NCBI RefSeq assembly: GCF_003048905.1
Contig: NZ_PIRO01000001.1
Location: 186,001 to 250,000 of the forward strand
Reading direction: 5' to 3'
Length of the DNA stretch: 64,000 nucleotides
DNA from: Campylobacter concisus
GTDB taxonomy: Bacteria > Campylobacterota > Campylobacteria > Campylobacterales > Campylobacteraceae
The position numbers and the translations under genes were made by a program. The notes below the pieces were generated by a model. That model was not told the origin of the DNA. It was given only the letters and a program-made list of their open reading frames with translations, and made no database searches. Below, piece after piece: positions 16,489 through 26,028 of this stretch. Position 1 is the first letter of the stretch. Each line of letters starts with the position of its first letter.

Positions 16489-18297
16489 CTAGCCAAATAT
16501 TTCAAATTTTTTAAATAACTCTGGCTCATCTTTTACTATGCCGCGCTTAACTAGATCAGCAACTACTTCGCGGTCACAATCCGTTTGTAACGGCCAGCCT
16601 CTAGTATATCCCTCACGCTCATCTTTACTAGTGGCATCTACGCAGAAATTTTCGCCCTCGATGTAGATATCACGCAAGGCATCGATATTATTTGTCACAC
16701 GCCAAAGTAGCATATATGGGTTTTCAAGGTGATTTTGCATATCTACAACGATAAGGAGTTTGAAAAATTCTCTAAATGTCAAAAGCTTATCAAAAAGCTC
16801 TTTTACCGCACAATCTTTTTCAAATTTCACTACACAAATAGGCGTTTTGGTATCCGTTTTAAACTGCTTAAGTTCTTTTACATTTGGAGCTATACTTTGG
16901 AACTTAGCTAAAAGCTCGCTGTCGCTTAAAACCACAGGGCTAAATTTACAAAAGTCTTGCGTCGCATCTACGCCGAGTTTGCCACCAAAACATAAATTTG
17001 GACTAGCGTGATCAAGCTGATCGCACACACCTTGGCTTATTAGCACACTCTGGCTACCAAAACGATTTAGAACAAAGATAGTAAATTCATCATAATCTTT
17101 AAGTTCAGGCGCATCGGCTCCAACAAAAATGGCATGTTTTACAAAACTCATCTGTCCAACGCCCCAAAATGCGTGCATGGCCTGCTTTGCATGAGCTGGA
17201 TAGAGCGTATTTATCTTGGCTAAGATTAGGTTGTGAAAAACGCCATTTTCAGGCATATTGTAGTCCAGTAGTTCAGGCACAGTCGTTCGCAAAAGTGGCA
17301 AAAAAACCCGCTCAGTCGCCCAGCCCATATATTTATCCTCAAGTGGCGGCTTTCCAACAACAGTTGCGTGAAATACCGGCTCACGCTTGCTAGTTATCGC
17401 CGTAACCTCCATCACCGGAAAAGGCTCGATAGGCGTATAAAAGCCGGTATGATCGCCAAATGGCCCCTCAAGCTCGCACTTAGTCGTATCCACAAAGCCC
17501 TCTATCACGTAGTCTGCATCGTGCGGGACGTAAATTTCATTCGTTAAGGATTTTACAAGTTTGGCTGGCTCTTTGCGGATAAAACCATAAAGCAAAAGTT
17601 CAAAAATTCCCTTTGGAAGCGGTGCTTGACCACACCAGATGTAGAGTGGATCACCGCCAATGGCTACAGAGACTGGCATTTTTTTACCTGCACGCTTGTA
17701 TTCGTGAAAGAAATTTGCACCGTCTTTGTGGATCTGCCAGTGCATGCCAAGGCGATTTTTGTCATAAATTTGTAGGCGGTACATGCCTAAATTTTGTAAA
17801 GCGCCGTCCAAGCTTTGCGTATAGACCTGCCCCATCGTAATAAATGCGCCACCATCATGCGGCCATGTCTTTAGCGCCGGAAGCGATAGCAAATCAGCAT
17901 CCTCACCTATAAGTTTCACCTGCTGGCACTCACCCTCACCTTTTAATCTCTTAGTAAAAATTTTTCTCATGCTAAAAAGATAGGCTAAAAAATCAAGCTT
18001 TTCTTTGAAATTCTCTGGTTTTTTAGGCTTTAAAAGCTTTTCTATCTCTTCTGCGATCTCATCAGGCTTTAGCCCAAAGATAAGCTCAAGCGCACGTTTT
18101 GAGCCATAGATATTTGTAAGCACTGGGGCAAATTTACGCCCAGTTTTTTTGCAAACTGGGTTTTTAAAAAGTAGCGCTTGCGAACCCTCGCGCTTGACCT
18201 CGATATAGCTTGTGTGCGCGATCTCTAGGTCGATATCCGCAGGCTCGTCGATGACGCGAAGTAGATTATTTTCTTTTAAAAGCTTGATGTAGTCCAT
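16489..18297 (-). CDS. UbiD-family decarboxylase, menaquinone pathway
   Basis: Prenylated-FMN-dependent decarboxylase of the UbiD family. In epsilonproteobacteria it is assigned to the futalosine menaquinone route. The 602 residues from ATG 18297 match the family (about 600). Visible blocks include EGPFGDHTGFYTP (about 279-291), MGWATERVFLPLL and the LGVDATQDFCKF region. An in-frame extension runs to 18357, but its 20 residues lack family similarity and MDYIKLLKENNLL is the conserved start. It is separate from the hemC operon by a gap holding a decayed gene. Confidence 0.9.
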   Translation of the reverse strand: MDYIKLLKENNLLRVIDEPADIDLEIAHTSYIEVKREGSQALLFKNPVCKKTGRKFAPVLTNIYGSKRALELIFGLKPDEIAEEIEKLLKPKKPENFKEKLDFLAYLFSMRKIFTKRLKGEGECQQVKLIGEDADLLSLPALKTWPHDGGAFITMGQVYTQSLDGALQNLGMYRLQIYDKNRLGMHWQIHKDGANFFHEYKRAGKKMPVSVAIGGDPLYIWCGQAPLPKGIFELLLYGFIRKEPAKLVKSLTNEIYVPHDADYVIEGFVDTTKCELEGPFGDHTGFYTPIEPFPVMEVTAITSKREPVFHATVVGKPPLEDKYMGWATERVFLPLLRTTVPELLDYNMPENGVFHNLILAKINTLYPAHAKQAMHAFWGVGQMSFVKHAIFVGADAPELKDYDEFTIFVLNRFGSQSVLISQGVCDQLDHASPNLCFGGKLGVDATQDFCKFSPVVLSDSELLAKFQSIAPNVKELKQFKTDTKTPICVVKFEKDCAVKELFDKLLTFREFFKLLIVVDMQNHLENPYMLLWRVTNNIDALRDIYIEGENFCVDATSKDEREGYTRGWPLQTDCDREVVADLVKRGIVKDEPELFKKFEIFG

Positions 18298-18369
18298 ATT
18301 TCGCCTTTTTGATTTTTGGGCGATTTTAGCCAAAAATAGCTGAAAAAGGCGAAGCAAAGCGGATGGCTA

Positions 18370-18632
18370 TTATTTACCGCACGCACCGATAGCTATCAGA
18401 GTATCGATCGCTGTTTTGGACGCAGTCTTTGCGATATTGCCTCGCCATTTAAATAGAAGCGAGCACTAAATTTATACTCCATTGTCGAATGTCTGTAAAC
18501 TAGCGCTCGACGCACACCTATGCATGGCCGGTATACTTACGTCTTTTCCAAAGTAACTCATCACAAATTTTTTGTTAGGTTAAACACTAGATGCCATCGC
18601 AGTTTTGAAAACAGCAGTAAATTTTTTAATTA
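18370..18632 (-). pseudogene. Decayed gene for a small exported protein
   Basis: Reading leftward from the end of the Imm10-like gene, three frames join into one plausible protein. First comes a signal-like KKFTAVFKTAMASSV, with no ATG and a stop after it. In the next frame is MSYFGKDVSIPAMHR...QTFDNGV, then EYKFSARFYLNGEA, and finally GNIAKTASKTAIDTLIAIGACGK with a TAA at 18370. At least two frameshifts or stops break it. Protein-like composition continues through all pieces, unlike a random spacer. No family is recognised; comparison with the intact gene in another strain would settle it. Confidence 0.4.
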
Positions 18633-18995
18633 CTCAGATATGCTACATTTTAGCAGCTCGCCAAATATCTCTTTGCTATATTTCATAAAGTGCTCGTTAA
18701 GTTTAACACCCTCTATAACAACGCTAATAATGCTATCTTGCACCTCAAAAATGATAGTTTTATCAGTGATCTTTACTCGTTTGCAAGCGTTGTAGCAAAC
18801 GTCGCCATTATACTCAGCATATAGGCCGTTTATGTCGGCGTTTTCGTCGTCATCACTTTTTAGTTTGATCGGTCTTTGAAAGATTATGTAGTTTTTGTAG
18901 TCATATTTGTCGTCTGCAAGACCGATCATATAGTAGTTGTCTTTGCTATTTTTAGTAGCGCTTAGGGCTTTTGCTTTAAATTTTAGCTCAAACAC
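18630..18995 (-). CDS. Small protein resembling immunity protein Imm10
   Basis: A 121-residue soluble protein. The pattern YYMIGLADD...NYIIFQRPIKL, then ADINGLYAEYNGDVCY (about 53-68), and a hydrophobic C-terminal strand-helix resembles Imm10-family immunity proteins (PF15588), which neutralise polymorphic toxins. The resemblance is from memory of the family pattern and is moderate only. It starts 2 bases after hemC ends, so it is the last gene of the haem operon. No toxin (Rhs, CdiA, LXG or Hcp-linked) is visible near it. It could instead be an unrelated conserved hypothetical. Confidence 0.55.
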   Translation of the reverse strand: MFELKFKAKALSATKNSKDNYYMIGLADDKYDYKNYIIFQRPIKLKSDDDENADINGLYAEYNGDVCYNACKRVKITDKTIIFEVQDSIISVVIEGVKLNEHFMKYSKEIFGELLKCSISE

Positions 18996-18997
18996 GC

Positions 18998-19927
18998 TTA
19001 CGCCATCTCTTCAGCGCGTTTTAAAAGCTCTTTTGCCCCTTTTTCTATAAATTTATGAGCTAGCTCCTTGCCAACGCTTTGAAATTTATCTTTGCTAGTC
19101 TTTAAGCTATCTTTTATAAACTCGCTTCCATCAGGCAGACCAACGATCGCATCAATAGAAATTTCATCACCTTTTAGCCTTGCACTTATGCCTATTGGCA
19201 CTTGGCAGCCGCCCTCCAAAACGCTTACAAAGTCACGCTCTATGGTCGTTTCTATGACTGCATTTTCATCATTTAAAAAAGAGATCTCATCTAAAATTTT
19301 CTTCTCATCTCTGGCTTCTATCCCAAGAGCACCCTGCCCCATCGCAGGTATCATCTCGTCAAAGCCAAATGTATAGATATGTGCCACTTCAGTCTTGATA
19401 TTTAAGCGATTTATGCCAGCCATCGCCAAAATAATCGCGTCGAATTCGCCCTCTTTTAGCTTTCTAAGTCTAGTTTGCACATTTCCACGAAGCGAGATAA
19501 TCTCAAGATCAGGCCTCATGATAAGTAGCTGCATCTTGCGGCGCAAGCTCGTTGTGCCAACCTTTGCACCGTGCGGCAGGTCGCTAAATTTAGCAAATTT
19601 CTCACTTATCATCGCATCTCTAGTATCCTCGCGTGAGCAAATGGCCGCTAGTCTAAGCCCTTTTGGAAAGACTACTGGCACGTCTTTTAGGCTATGCACT
19701 GCGATGTCAGTCTCGCCTTTTAGCATGCTATCTTCAAGCTCTTTTGTAAAAAGCCCCTTGCCACCGATCTTGGCCAGTGGTGTATCAAGGATCACGTCGC
19801 CCTTTGTCTTCATGCCCTCTAGCACGACCTTCATGCCCTTGTGCTGCGCCTCGATCCTATCCTTGATATGCTCGCTTTGCCAAAGCGCTAAGATACTCTT
19901 TCTAGTTGCTATTTTTATCTCTTTCAT
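18998..19927 (-). CDS. hemC: Hydroxymethylbilane synthase (porphobilinogen deaminase)
   Basis: Polymerises four porphobilinogen units in haem synthesis. The 309 residues show the N-terminal IATRKSILALWQSEHIK, the Arg-rich GTTSLRRKMQL and LRGNVQTRLRKL segments, and the dipyrromethane cofactor cysteine in VLEGGCQVPIG (about 237). A GTG at 19933 would add two residues, but AGGAG would touch it. ATG 19927 has AGGAG 5 bases away. It is cotranscribed with fxsA, proS and hemA, placing two haem enzymes in one operon. Confidence 0.93.
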   Translation of the reverse strand: MKEIKIATRKSILALWQSEHIKDRIEAQHKGMKVVLEGMKTKGDVILDTPLAKIGGKGLFTKELEDSMLKGETDIAVHSLKDVPVVFPKGLRLAAICSREDTRDAMISEKFAKFSDLPHGAKVGTTSLRRKMQLLIMRPDLEIISLRGNVQTRLRKLKEGEFDAIILAMAGINRLNIKTEVAHIYTFGFDEMIPAMGQGALGIEARDEKKILDEISFLNDENAVIETTIERDFVSVLEGGCQVPIGISARLKGDEISIDAIVGLPDGSEFIKDSLKTSKDKFQSVGKELAHKFIEKGAKELLKRAEEMA

Positions 19928-19935
19928 TATCACTC

Positions 19936-20367
19936 CTAATTTACTCTTTTTGGCTCTTCGATAACCTCAACGTCGATGATCTCGCCATCATCTTTTTTAG
20001 CACTCTGCTCACTAAAATTTTGAAATTTAAACTCCTGATAGCTCTCGTTTTTGGCTGCATTTTTTTTAAATATCAAAGAAAAAACGACTACGGCTATACC
20101 AAAAATATCTGTTAAAATTCCTGGCAAAAATAAAAGCATTCCGCCAAAACTAAGCCCTAGCTGACTAAATAAATTTCCGCCAAGAAAGCTCTTAAACGCC
20201 ACTTGAGGCGAATTTAAACTAGAAAATCCAGCATTTAAAAGAAGTGCAATGCCTACAAATCCAGAGACTAGCACCTCGAGAAAATAGTTTAAAAAGCCAA
20301 ATTTATCAACAAAAAGATAGATAAATATCGCTTCTATCAAAAAAAACAAAAATGCGAAAAATCTCAT
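19936..20367 (-). CDS. FxsA-family membrane protein
   Basis: Inner-membrane protein of 143 residues with three to four hydrophobic segments in the first 100 residues, including the FxsA pattern [17 protein letters not shown] (about 75-91). An acidic/basic cytoplasmic tail (about 105-143) is probably disordered. E. coli FxsA affects F-plasmid exclusion of phage T7; its normal job is unclear. It overlaps proS by 4 bases and is followed by hemC after 8, so it is embedded in the operon, as I recall for the C. jejuni locus. Confidence 0.85.
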   Translation of the reverse strand: MRFFAFLFFLIEAIFIYLFVDKFGFLNYFLEVLVSGFVGIALLLNAGFSSLNSPQVAFKSFLGGNLFSQLGLSFGGMLLFLPGILTDIFGIAVVVFSLIFKKNAAKNESYQEFKFQNFSEQSAKKDDGEIIDVEVIEEPKRVN

Positions 20368-22064
20368 AAGCTTTCTTTTATCTTTTTAAAGGCTTCATTT
20401 GCGCCGATCGTTTCTTTACTTAAACCATCTCTTGTTATAAACTCGACCTTGCCATTTGCAAATTCTTTACCCACAAGCAGCGCATAAGGAAAGCCGATGA
20501 GTTCAAAATCATTCATCTTAACGCCAAATCTCTCGTTTCTATCGTCAATGATGACGCTAACGCCAGCTTTTTTAAGGCTCTCATAAAGCTCAAATGCAAA
20601 TTTTGCGCCCTCTTCGTCTTTTAAATTTGAGATGATGATCTCCACATCAAACGGCGCGCACTCTTTTTTCCAGATGCAGCCCTTCTCATCGTGGCTAGCC
20701 TCTATCATTACAGCGATAAGCCTGCTTATGCCAATGCCGTAGCAGCCCATCAAAAATGGCTTAGCCTTACCGTTTTCATCAAGATATGTCGCATTCATCG
20801 CAGCTGAATATTTATCGCCTAGCTGAAAGATATGACCGACTTCTATGCCCTTACTAAGTTTTAAATTTCCGCCACACTCTGGGCATTTATCGCCCTCTTT
20901 TACCTTTACAAGGCCTTTAAATCTCTCTTCGTTAAATCCGCTAACGCTAACGCCAACAAAGTGGTAATCCTTTTCGTTGGCACCACATATCATATTATTT
21001 GCGCCTTTTAGCTCGTTGTCTATGTAAAATTTCACATCTTTTAGCCCAACTGGTCCGCAAAATCCAGCCACAAGCCCAGCTCTTATAATCTCTTCTTCGC
21101 TAGCATCGACAAGCTCAAGTGCCTTGCAAGCGTTTTGTGCCTTTGTCTCTTGAAGCTCGTCATCGCCCCTTACAAAAAAGACCACAACTTCTTCTTTGTC
21201 TTCATAAATAGCTTTTTTAATAACAGCTTTTATGCAGTAAAACTCGCTAACTTTGAAAAATTCTGCCACACCTTTTATAGTCTTTGTATCTGGCGTTTTA
21301 AATCTAGCCGCGTCAGCCTCTGGCGCTTCAGCATCGGTTGTTCTAGCTTTTCTTCTAGCAGCCTCTATATTTGCAGCGTATTTGCAAGCCTCACAGCAAA
21401 GGATGTCATCTTCGCCATTACTTGCAAGCACCATAAATTCTTTACTGCCGCTACCGCCGATAGCTCCACTATCAGCCTCAACAGCTCTAAAATTTAACCC
21501 CAAACGAGTGAAAATTTTACTATAAGTTGCCTCCATAAGGTCAAACTCACGCTTTAGATCCTCTTTGCTTGAGTGAAAGCTATAAGCATCTTTCATTGTA
21601 AATTCTCGTCCTCTTAGCAAGCCAAAGCGTGGTCTTGCTTCGTCACGAAATTTAGTATTTATCTGGTATAAATTTAGCGGTAGCTGCTTATAGCTAGTCA
21701 CCTTGCCACGTACCAAAGCAACGGCTGCCTCTTCGTTTGTAGGGCTTATAACAAAGTCATTTTCTTTTCTATCTTTAAAGCGTAAAAGCTCCTTGCCAAA
21801 GACATTGTAACGTCCACTTTGCTTCCAAAGCTCGCCTGAAGTAACCACGCTAAAGTTCACCTCTAGCGCTCCAGCCTCATCCATCTCCTCTCGCGCGATG
21901 CGAGAAATTTTCTCATGCATGATCTTTCCAAGCGGTAGATAGTTATAAAGACCAGAGCCTATCTGCTCGACAAATCCACCTCTTATTAAAAATTTATGAC
22001 TTGGTAAAGAGGCGTCTTTTGGTGCTTCTTTGGTCGTTGGTGCATAAAATTTACTAAATCTCAT
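20364..22064 (-). CDS. proS: Prolyl-tRNA synthetase (bacterial type)
   Basis: Charges tRNA-Pro. The 566 residues are the normal bacterial length. Class II motif 2 is [17 protein letters not shown] (about 137-153) with MKDAYSF after it, and motif 3 is [12 protein letters not shown] (about 440). Between them is the editing insertion (about 225-405) that hydrolyses misacylated Ala-tRNA-Pro. The anticodon-binding domain (about 470-566) includes [20 protein letters not shown]. It overlaps hemA by 11 bases and fxsA by 4. Confidence 0.96.
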   Translation of the reverse strand: MRFSKFYAPTTKEAPKDASLPSHKFLIRGGFVEQIGSGLYNYLPLGKIMHEKISRIAREEMDEAGALEVNFSVVTSGELWKQSGRYNVFGKELLRFKDRKENDFVISPTNEEAAVALVRGKVTSYKQLPLNLYQINTKFRDEARPRFGLLRGREFTMKDAYSFHSSKEDLKREFDLMEATYSKIFTRLGLNFRAVEADSGAIGGSGSKEFMVLASNGEDDILCCEACKYAANIEAARRKARTTDAEAPEADAARFKTPDTKTIKGVAEFFKVSEFYCIKAVIKKAIYEDKEEVVVFFVRGDDELQETKAQNACKALELVDASEEEIIRAGLVAGFCGPVGLKDVKFYIDNELKGANNMICGANEKDYHFVGVSVSGFNEERFKGLVKVKEGDKCPECGGNLKLSKGIEVGHIFQLGDKYSAAMNATYLDENGKAKPFLMGCYGIGISRLIAVMIEASHDEKGCIWKKECAPFDVEIIISNLKDEEGAKFAFELYESLKKAGVSVIIDDRNERFGVKMNDFELIGFPYALLVGKEFANGKVEFITRDGLSKETIGANEAFKKIKESL

Positions 22065-23337
22065 CTATATCTCCCACTTGAAAATTTTGCTCTTCTTTTA
22101 TATCAAATAAAAATCTAACTCCATTTGAAAGCTCGCTAGATCTCTCCTCGTCCGCAAGGCTTTTTAGCTTCATCGTTGGCTGATGCAAGAAGGCTTTAAA
22201 AACTTGATGAATGAGCTTTTGTGCCTCCTCATAATCACTATGTTTTAAATATCCTTTTTTTATCGCTTTTTCTAGCTCATTTTTAGCGCAAATTTCAGCT
22301 TGTTTGCGGATCGATTTTATGAGTGGCACACTCATATCTTCTTTTAAAATTTTTAGAAATTCACTTGTGCCTTGACCTACGATCGAATAAGCTTTTTGTG
22401 CTTGCTCCTCTCTTAGAGCTAAATTTTTCCTTACTATCTCCTCTAAACTATCGACCGTATAGACACTAATAAATTCTGTATTTATAAGATCAATATCCCT
22501 TGGCACGGCAATATCAAAAAAGTATCTATGAAATTCTCTTGGTTCGATTATGGCGTTTGTGATGATCGCGTGCGGGGCTGCGGTGCTTGAAAATATTAGA
22601 TCATAATTATTTACATACTCTTTTAATTTTAAAATGCTATCCCAGCTAGCGTTGTCCCCAAGGCTATCAACTAGCTGCTCAACACGCTCGGAGCTTCTAT
22701 TTATAATGATGACTTCTGCACCACTTGAGATTAGGTGTTTTGCTGCTAGCTCGCCCATCTCGCCAGCTCCTACGACTATAGCAGTTTTTCCTTCAAGCGT
22801 GCCAAAAATTTCTTTTGCTTTTGCCACAGCCACACTTGAAACAGAGATCGGATTTTTAGAAATTTGAGTTTCATTTCTAACTTTAGCAGCACATTTGCAT
22901 GCATAATGGATGATTTTACTGATTTGTTCGCCGCAAGCTGAGCTATCGTAAGCAAATTTAAAGGCATTTTTTAACTGACCAACGATCTGCGTTTCGCCGA
23001 CGACTAGGCTATCAAGCGAGCTTGCCACGGCAAAGAGGTGGTGCACGGCTCCGCTATCTTCATAAATATCAGCCCTCTCATAAAGCTCATCTTCAAAAAC
23101 ACCTGAAAATACAGACATACACCTAAACGCATGCGTCGTTGCACTTTCTAGATCACTAACGCTTGCAATTATCTCAACTCGGTTGCATGTGTTTAAAACC
23201 ATGCATTCGTTTATACTTTTGTTTGATCTTAGTAGTTTTAAAATTTGCTCTTTTTTCTCATCGCTATCAAATGCAAGCTTTTCTCTAACTGAAATATCAG
23301 TATTTTTATACGTAAAACTTATATCTAAATAGTGCAT
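22054..23337 (-). CDS. hemA: Glutamyl-tRNA reductase
   Basis: First committed enzyme of C5-pathway tetrapyrrole synthesis, reducing Glu-tRNA to glutamate-1-semialdehyde. The 427 residues include catalytic Cys51 in [22 protein letters not shown] (about 116-128), the Rossmann motif [15 protein letters not shown] (about 188-202) and a C-terminal dimerisation helix region. Its ATG overlaps the stop of the prenyltransferase gene (TAATG), and it overlaps proS by 11 bases. The tight coupling means haem and isoprenoid enzymes are expressed together. Confidence 0.95.
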   Translation of the reverse strand: MHYLDISFTYKNTDISVREKLAFDSDEKKEQILKLLRSNKSINECMVLNTCNRVEIIASVSDLESATTHAFRCMSVFSGVFEDELYERADIYEDSGAVHHLFAVASSLDSLVVGETQIVGQLKNAFKFAYDSSACGEQISKIIHYACKCAAKVRNETQISKNPISVSSVAVAKAKEIFGTLEGKTAIVVGAGEMGELAAKHLISSGAEVIIINRSSERVEQLVDSLGDNASWDSILKLKEYVNNYDLIFSSTAAPHAIITNAIIEPREFHRYFFDIAVPRDIDLINTEFISVYTVDSLEEIVRKNLALREEQAQKAYSIVGQGTSEFLKILKEDMSVPLIKSIRKQAEICAKNELEKAIKKGYLKHSDYEEAQKLIHQVFKAFLHQPTMKLKSLADEERSSELSNGVRFLFDIKEEQNFQVGDIDEI

Positions 23338-24230
23338 TAAAATTCCCTATCTATCATGCTTTTTATGATCCCTTCAAGCTCGGCATTTTTATACTCTTTT
23401 ATCGCTTCTATCGCTTCAGCTCCAAGCCTTTTTGCTTCATTTACTGCTTTTTGAAGCGAATTTGTCTTAATAAATTCCTCTTTTAGCCATGAAATTTCGC
23501 CCGCATTTAGCTTCTTTGACCAAAGCGAACTAAGCTTTGCCTTGCCAGCTTCGTCTAAGCTCTTATAAAGATAAATGTAAGGAAGTGTCGTTTTGCCCTC
23601 GACAAAGTCATTAAGCGCTGGTTTGCCAAGCGTTTTTTCATCTTGAGTGATGTCTAAGATGTCATCAACGATCTGAAACGCAAGACCTAAATTTTTGCCA
23701 TAAATTCCAAATTTCTTGCTATCTTTGCCAGCTAGCTTTGCCCCGCAAATTGCCGTGGCTTCTATCAAAACAGCTGTTTTATAGTAGATCATTTTCAGGT
23801 ATTCTTGCTCGTTTTCATTAAATTTTTCAGCCATTTTCACGTCCATCATCTCGCCGATACTTAGCTTGCTGACTGCGTCTGAGATGATAGTTGCGATATT
23901 TGGATCAAATTTTGTAAGCTCAAAATAAGCCTTTGAGTAGAGGATGTCGCCTAGCATGACTGAGTTTTTGCTGCCAAAAAGTGCGTTTATGCTTGGCTTG
24001 CCGCGTCTTATATTTGCCTCGTCTATGACGTCGTCATGAAGTAAGCTTGCAAGGTGGATAAGCTCGATGATAGCGCAAAGTTTAAGTGAAATTTCGCTCT
24101 CTCCTGCGATCTTTAAAAGAAGTTTTGAGCGCAGCTTTTTGCCAGAGCTTATCTTTAAAAACATCTCAAACGCCTCTTTGTAGCCAAGCTCGCTTATAAA
24201 TTTGCTCATTATTTCATCGATTTTATCCAT
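23337..24230 (-). CDS. ispB: Polyprenyl diphosphate synthase
   Basis: Trans-prenyltransferase that extends isoprenoid chains, here most likely for the menaquinone side chain. The 297 residues carry the first Asp-rich motif LLHDDVIDEANIRRG (D66, D67, D70) and the second IVDDILDIT (about 202-210). GKKLRSKLLL near the N-terminus is the substrate-binding region. Length is slightly short of classical octaprenyl synthases (about 320), and product chain length cannot be read off. It lies 11 bases after a periplasmic-protein gene and is coupled to hemA. Confidence 0.88.
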   Translation of the reverse strand: MDKIDEIMSKFISELGYKEAFEMFLKISSGKKLRSKLLLKIAGESEISLKLCAIIELIHLASLLHDDVIDEANIRRGKPSINALFGSKNSVMLGDILYSKAYFELTKFDPNIATIISDAVSKLSIGEMMDVKMAEKFNENEQEYLKMIYYKTAVLIEATAICGAKLAGKDSKKFGIYGKNLGLAFQIVDDILDITQDEKTLGKPALNDFVEGKTTLPYIYLYKSLDEAGKAKLSSLWSKKLNAGEISWLKEEFIKTNSLQKAVNEAKRLGAEAIEAIKEYKNAELEGIIKSMIDREF

Positions 24231-24241
24231 ACTTTTCCTTT

Positions 24242-24673
24242 TTATTTAGCTTCGTCAGGATCTCTAAAACCCACATCCACACGCTTGCTTTCATCTAGCA
24301 AAGCCACCCTAAAATGCGCCTTTTTATCCTTAAAATCAATAAATGATATATAAAGGCTCACGCTCTCATTTGGCGGCATCGTAAAATCAGGCAAAACTCG
24401 CTGGATGTAGGTATTTTGTCCTTGCCTTAGCGAAAAGACCATCTGCCTTGGATAGCGCCTAAAAAAGCTTTGCACGGTGATATTTGTGCTATCAAATAGC
24501 GTCCAACGAAAGTCAAACGTCTCAACCCTTTGAGTTCGCTTCTCAGTTATAAAAACTCTTGCCCACTCATCTTTTTTAAGCTCAAATGTATGCACTGAGC
24601 TTGGGTCAAAATTTGGCTCTTTTGCAAAAACAAGAGCGGTTAGCAAAGCAATGAGTGCAAAAATCTTACTCAT
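24242..24673 (-). CDS. Uncharacterised periplasmic protein
   Basis: A signal peptide (MSKIFALIALLTALVFA) precedes a beta-rich 143-residue protein with repeated aromatic-hydrophobic strands (VETFDFRWTLF, VSLYISFIDF, AHFRVALLD). Family unknown to me. It overlaps the DUF2018 gene by 8 bases and sits 11 bases before ispB, so it belongs to the long haem/isoprenoid operon. Function unknown. Confidence 0.75.
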   Translation of the reverse strand: MSKIFALIALLTALVFAKEPNFDPSSVHTFELKKDEWARVFITEKRTQRVETFDFRWTLFDSTNITVQSFFRRYPRQMVFSLRQGQNTYIQRVLPDFTMPPNESVSLYISFIDFKDKKAHFRVALLDESKRVDVGFRDPDEAK

Positions 24674-24920
24674 TTTGGCTTAAAATTTCTCCACTAAGCT
24701 CGATATATAGGTCATTTACTCCGTTATAAATTTTATCTTGCTCTGAGGCTATAAAATTTCTGATCTCATCTTCACTAACGCCATGCTTTTCACAAAGCTC
24801 ACTCATAGCCACAAATTTTTCAAAAATTTTATCTATCTCGTTTTTAACTAAAACGGCATTTGCGTTAAACAAAATGTCATAAAATTTATCCCTCGCACTG
24901 CCCTCAAATATATCTATCAT
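24666..24920 (-). CDS. DUF2018 family small helical protein
   Basis: An all-helical 84-residue acidic protein. Pattern and position match the epsilonproteobacterial DUF2018 family (PF09442; I recall H. pylori HP0242, a knotted dimer, as a member). Sequence features include GSARDKFYDILFNANAVLVKNEI (about 7-29) and EDEIRNFI. There is no signal peptide or membrane span. It starts the part of the operon after a 48-base gap from the HAD gene, with weak spacing for a promoter there. Function unknown. Confidence 0.75.
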   Translation of the reverse strand: MIDIFEGSARDKFYDILFNANAVLVKNEIDKIFEKFVAMSELCEKHGVSEDEIRNFIASEQDKIYNGVNDLYIELSGEILSQNE

Positions 24921-24968
24921 CGCTGTTTCTTTGAAAATTTCTTAAGATTATAGCCAATTAAAACTAAG

Positions 24969-25592
24969 TTAAAAATTTAATATTATCTCCCACGCCTCGC
25001 TGACATTTTTAGCGTTATAAGTTGCAGTTTTACTCTCCTCGCCAAATCCCCAGCTAACTTGCAAGAAAGGTATATTTGCATTTTTGGCAGCTAGCTCGTC
25101 TTTTAGGCTATCTCCAACAAAGATCGCCTTATTAGCTCCAGTTTTACTAACAGCTAGGTGAAGCATCGCAGGATCTGGCTTTTGCGGTATCTCTTTGCTA
25201 GCGCCGATAACCTCGTCAAATAGCTCATAAATTTCATTTTTCTTTAAAATTTTCTCTAGCGTATCGTGTGGTGCATTGCTTGCCAAAACGACTTTGTAGT
25301 GAGCATCTCTGCACTTTTGCAAAAGCTCTTTTACGCCATCATAGGTAGTCGCGCACTCATCGTAAAATTTCTTAAATTTCTCCTCAAATCCCTCTTTTAA
25401 GCTCCTACTTGGCGTGTCGATGCCGTAAAACTCAAGGGGCAAATTTCTACCTGGTTCATTGATCGCTTTTATGATAAATTCTTTTTCAAGTGGCGGCAAA
25501 TTTAGCTCATCTCTTACTTCATTTACCGTTTTATATATCGCCTCGCCACTATCTATCACCGTACCGTCCATATCGAAAATAACTACTTTCAA
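24969..25592 (-). CDS. HAD-superfamily hydrolase (phosphoglycolate-phosphatase-like)
   Basis: Cytoplasmic phosphatase of 207 residues. Motif I is FDMDGTVID (nucleophile D7, acid D9), motif II is VLASNAP (about 98-104), the motif III Lys lies in QKPDPAML, and motif IV is FVGDSLKDELAAKNA (about 158-172). The helical cap between 15 and 80 makes it a Gph/beta-phosphoglucomutase-like member. The substrate is not determinable. It overlaps the upstream 117-residue gene by 4 bases. Confidence 0.85.
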   Translation of the reverse strand: MKVVIFDMDGTVIDSGEAIYKTVNEVRDELNLPPLEKEFIIKAINEPGRNLPLEFYGIDTPSRSLKEGFEEKFKKFYDECATTYDGVKELLQKCRDAHYKVVLASNAPHDTLEKILKKNEIYELFDEVIGASKEIPQKPDPAMLHLAVSKTGANKAIFVGDSLKDELAAKNANIPFLQVSWGFGEESKTATYNAKNVSEAWEIILNF

Positions 25593-25942
25593 TCCTCATC
25601 CTTAAATTTATTTTTATGCTTTTCTTTTTTATATGTCTTTTGATTTTTGAGCTTATCAAGCAGATTTGCCGCCTTTAAAAGCTCCTCTTTTGGGGCATTT
25701 TTGATAAGCAAATTTATAAAATTTTCTAGCGCCTTTGAGTATGGCTGATCAAGATAAACGGCCTCTACTTTTTCGATGACTTTCGCGTTTTTCTCTACTC
25801 TTTGGCGAAATTCAGTCTCGTCAAAGTCATCTCTTTTTAGCCCGTTTATCGCTGATTTTGCAAATTTTTCTAGCGCGCGAAGATACTTTACACGTTTAAA
25901 TTTGTCCGTGACTTGGTTCAAATTTTTCCTTTTTTTTGGCAA
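25589..25942 (-). CDS. Uncharacterised basic helical protein
   Basis: A 117-residue protein, very rich in Lys, Asn and Glu, entirely predicted helix, with a strongly basic start (MPKKRKNLNQV) and a basic tail. No family recognised. It is the first gene of the long leftward operon and overlaps the HAD gene by 4 bases. It is divergent from metY across an 86-base gap holding both promoters. Its charge suggests nucleic-acid or ribosome contact, which is inference. Confidence 0.65.
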   Translation of the reverse strand: MPKKRKNLNQVTDKFKRVKYLRALEKFAKSAINGLKRDDFDETEFRQRVEKNAKVIEKVEAVYLDQPYSKALENFINLLIKNAPKEELLKAANLLDKLKNQKTYKKEKHKNKFKDED

Positions 25943-25990
25943 ATTATATCAAAATTTGATTTTATCCCCTAAATTTTGGCTTTGCTAATG

Positions 25991-25996
25991 TATAAT
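25991..25996 (+). promoter_or_regulatory. -10 box of metY
   Basis: TATAAT 33 bases before the metY ATG, within the short divergent spacer. AAGGAG at about 26018-26023 is the ribosome binding site. No S-box riboswitch is present in the 86-base gap. Confidence 0.5.
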
Positions 25997-26028
25997 TTAC
26001 GCCAAAATTACTTAAACAAGGAGCAAAA

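Noticed and set aside
18297-18357. 20-residue N-terminal extension of the UbiD-family protein
   Set aside because: The extra residues lack family similarity and MDYIKLLKENN is the normal start.
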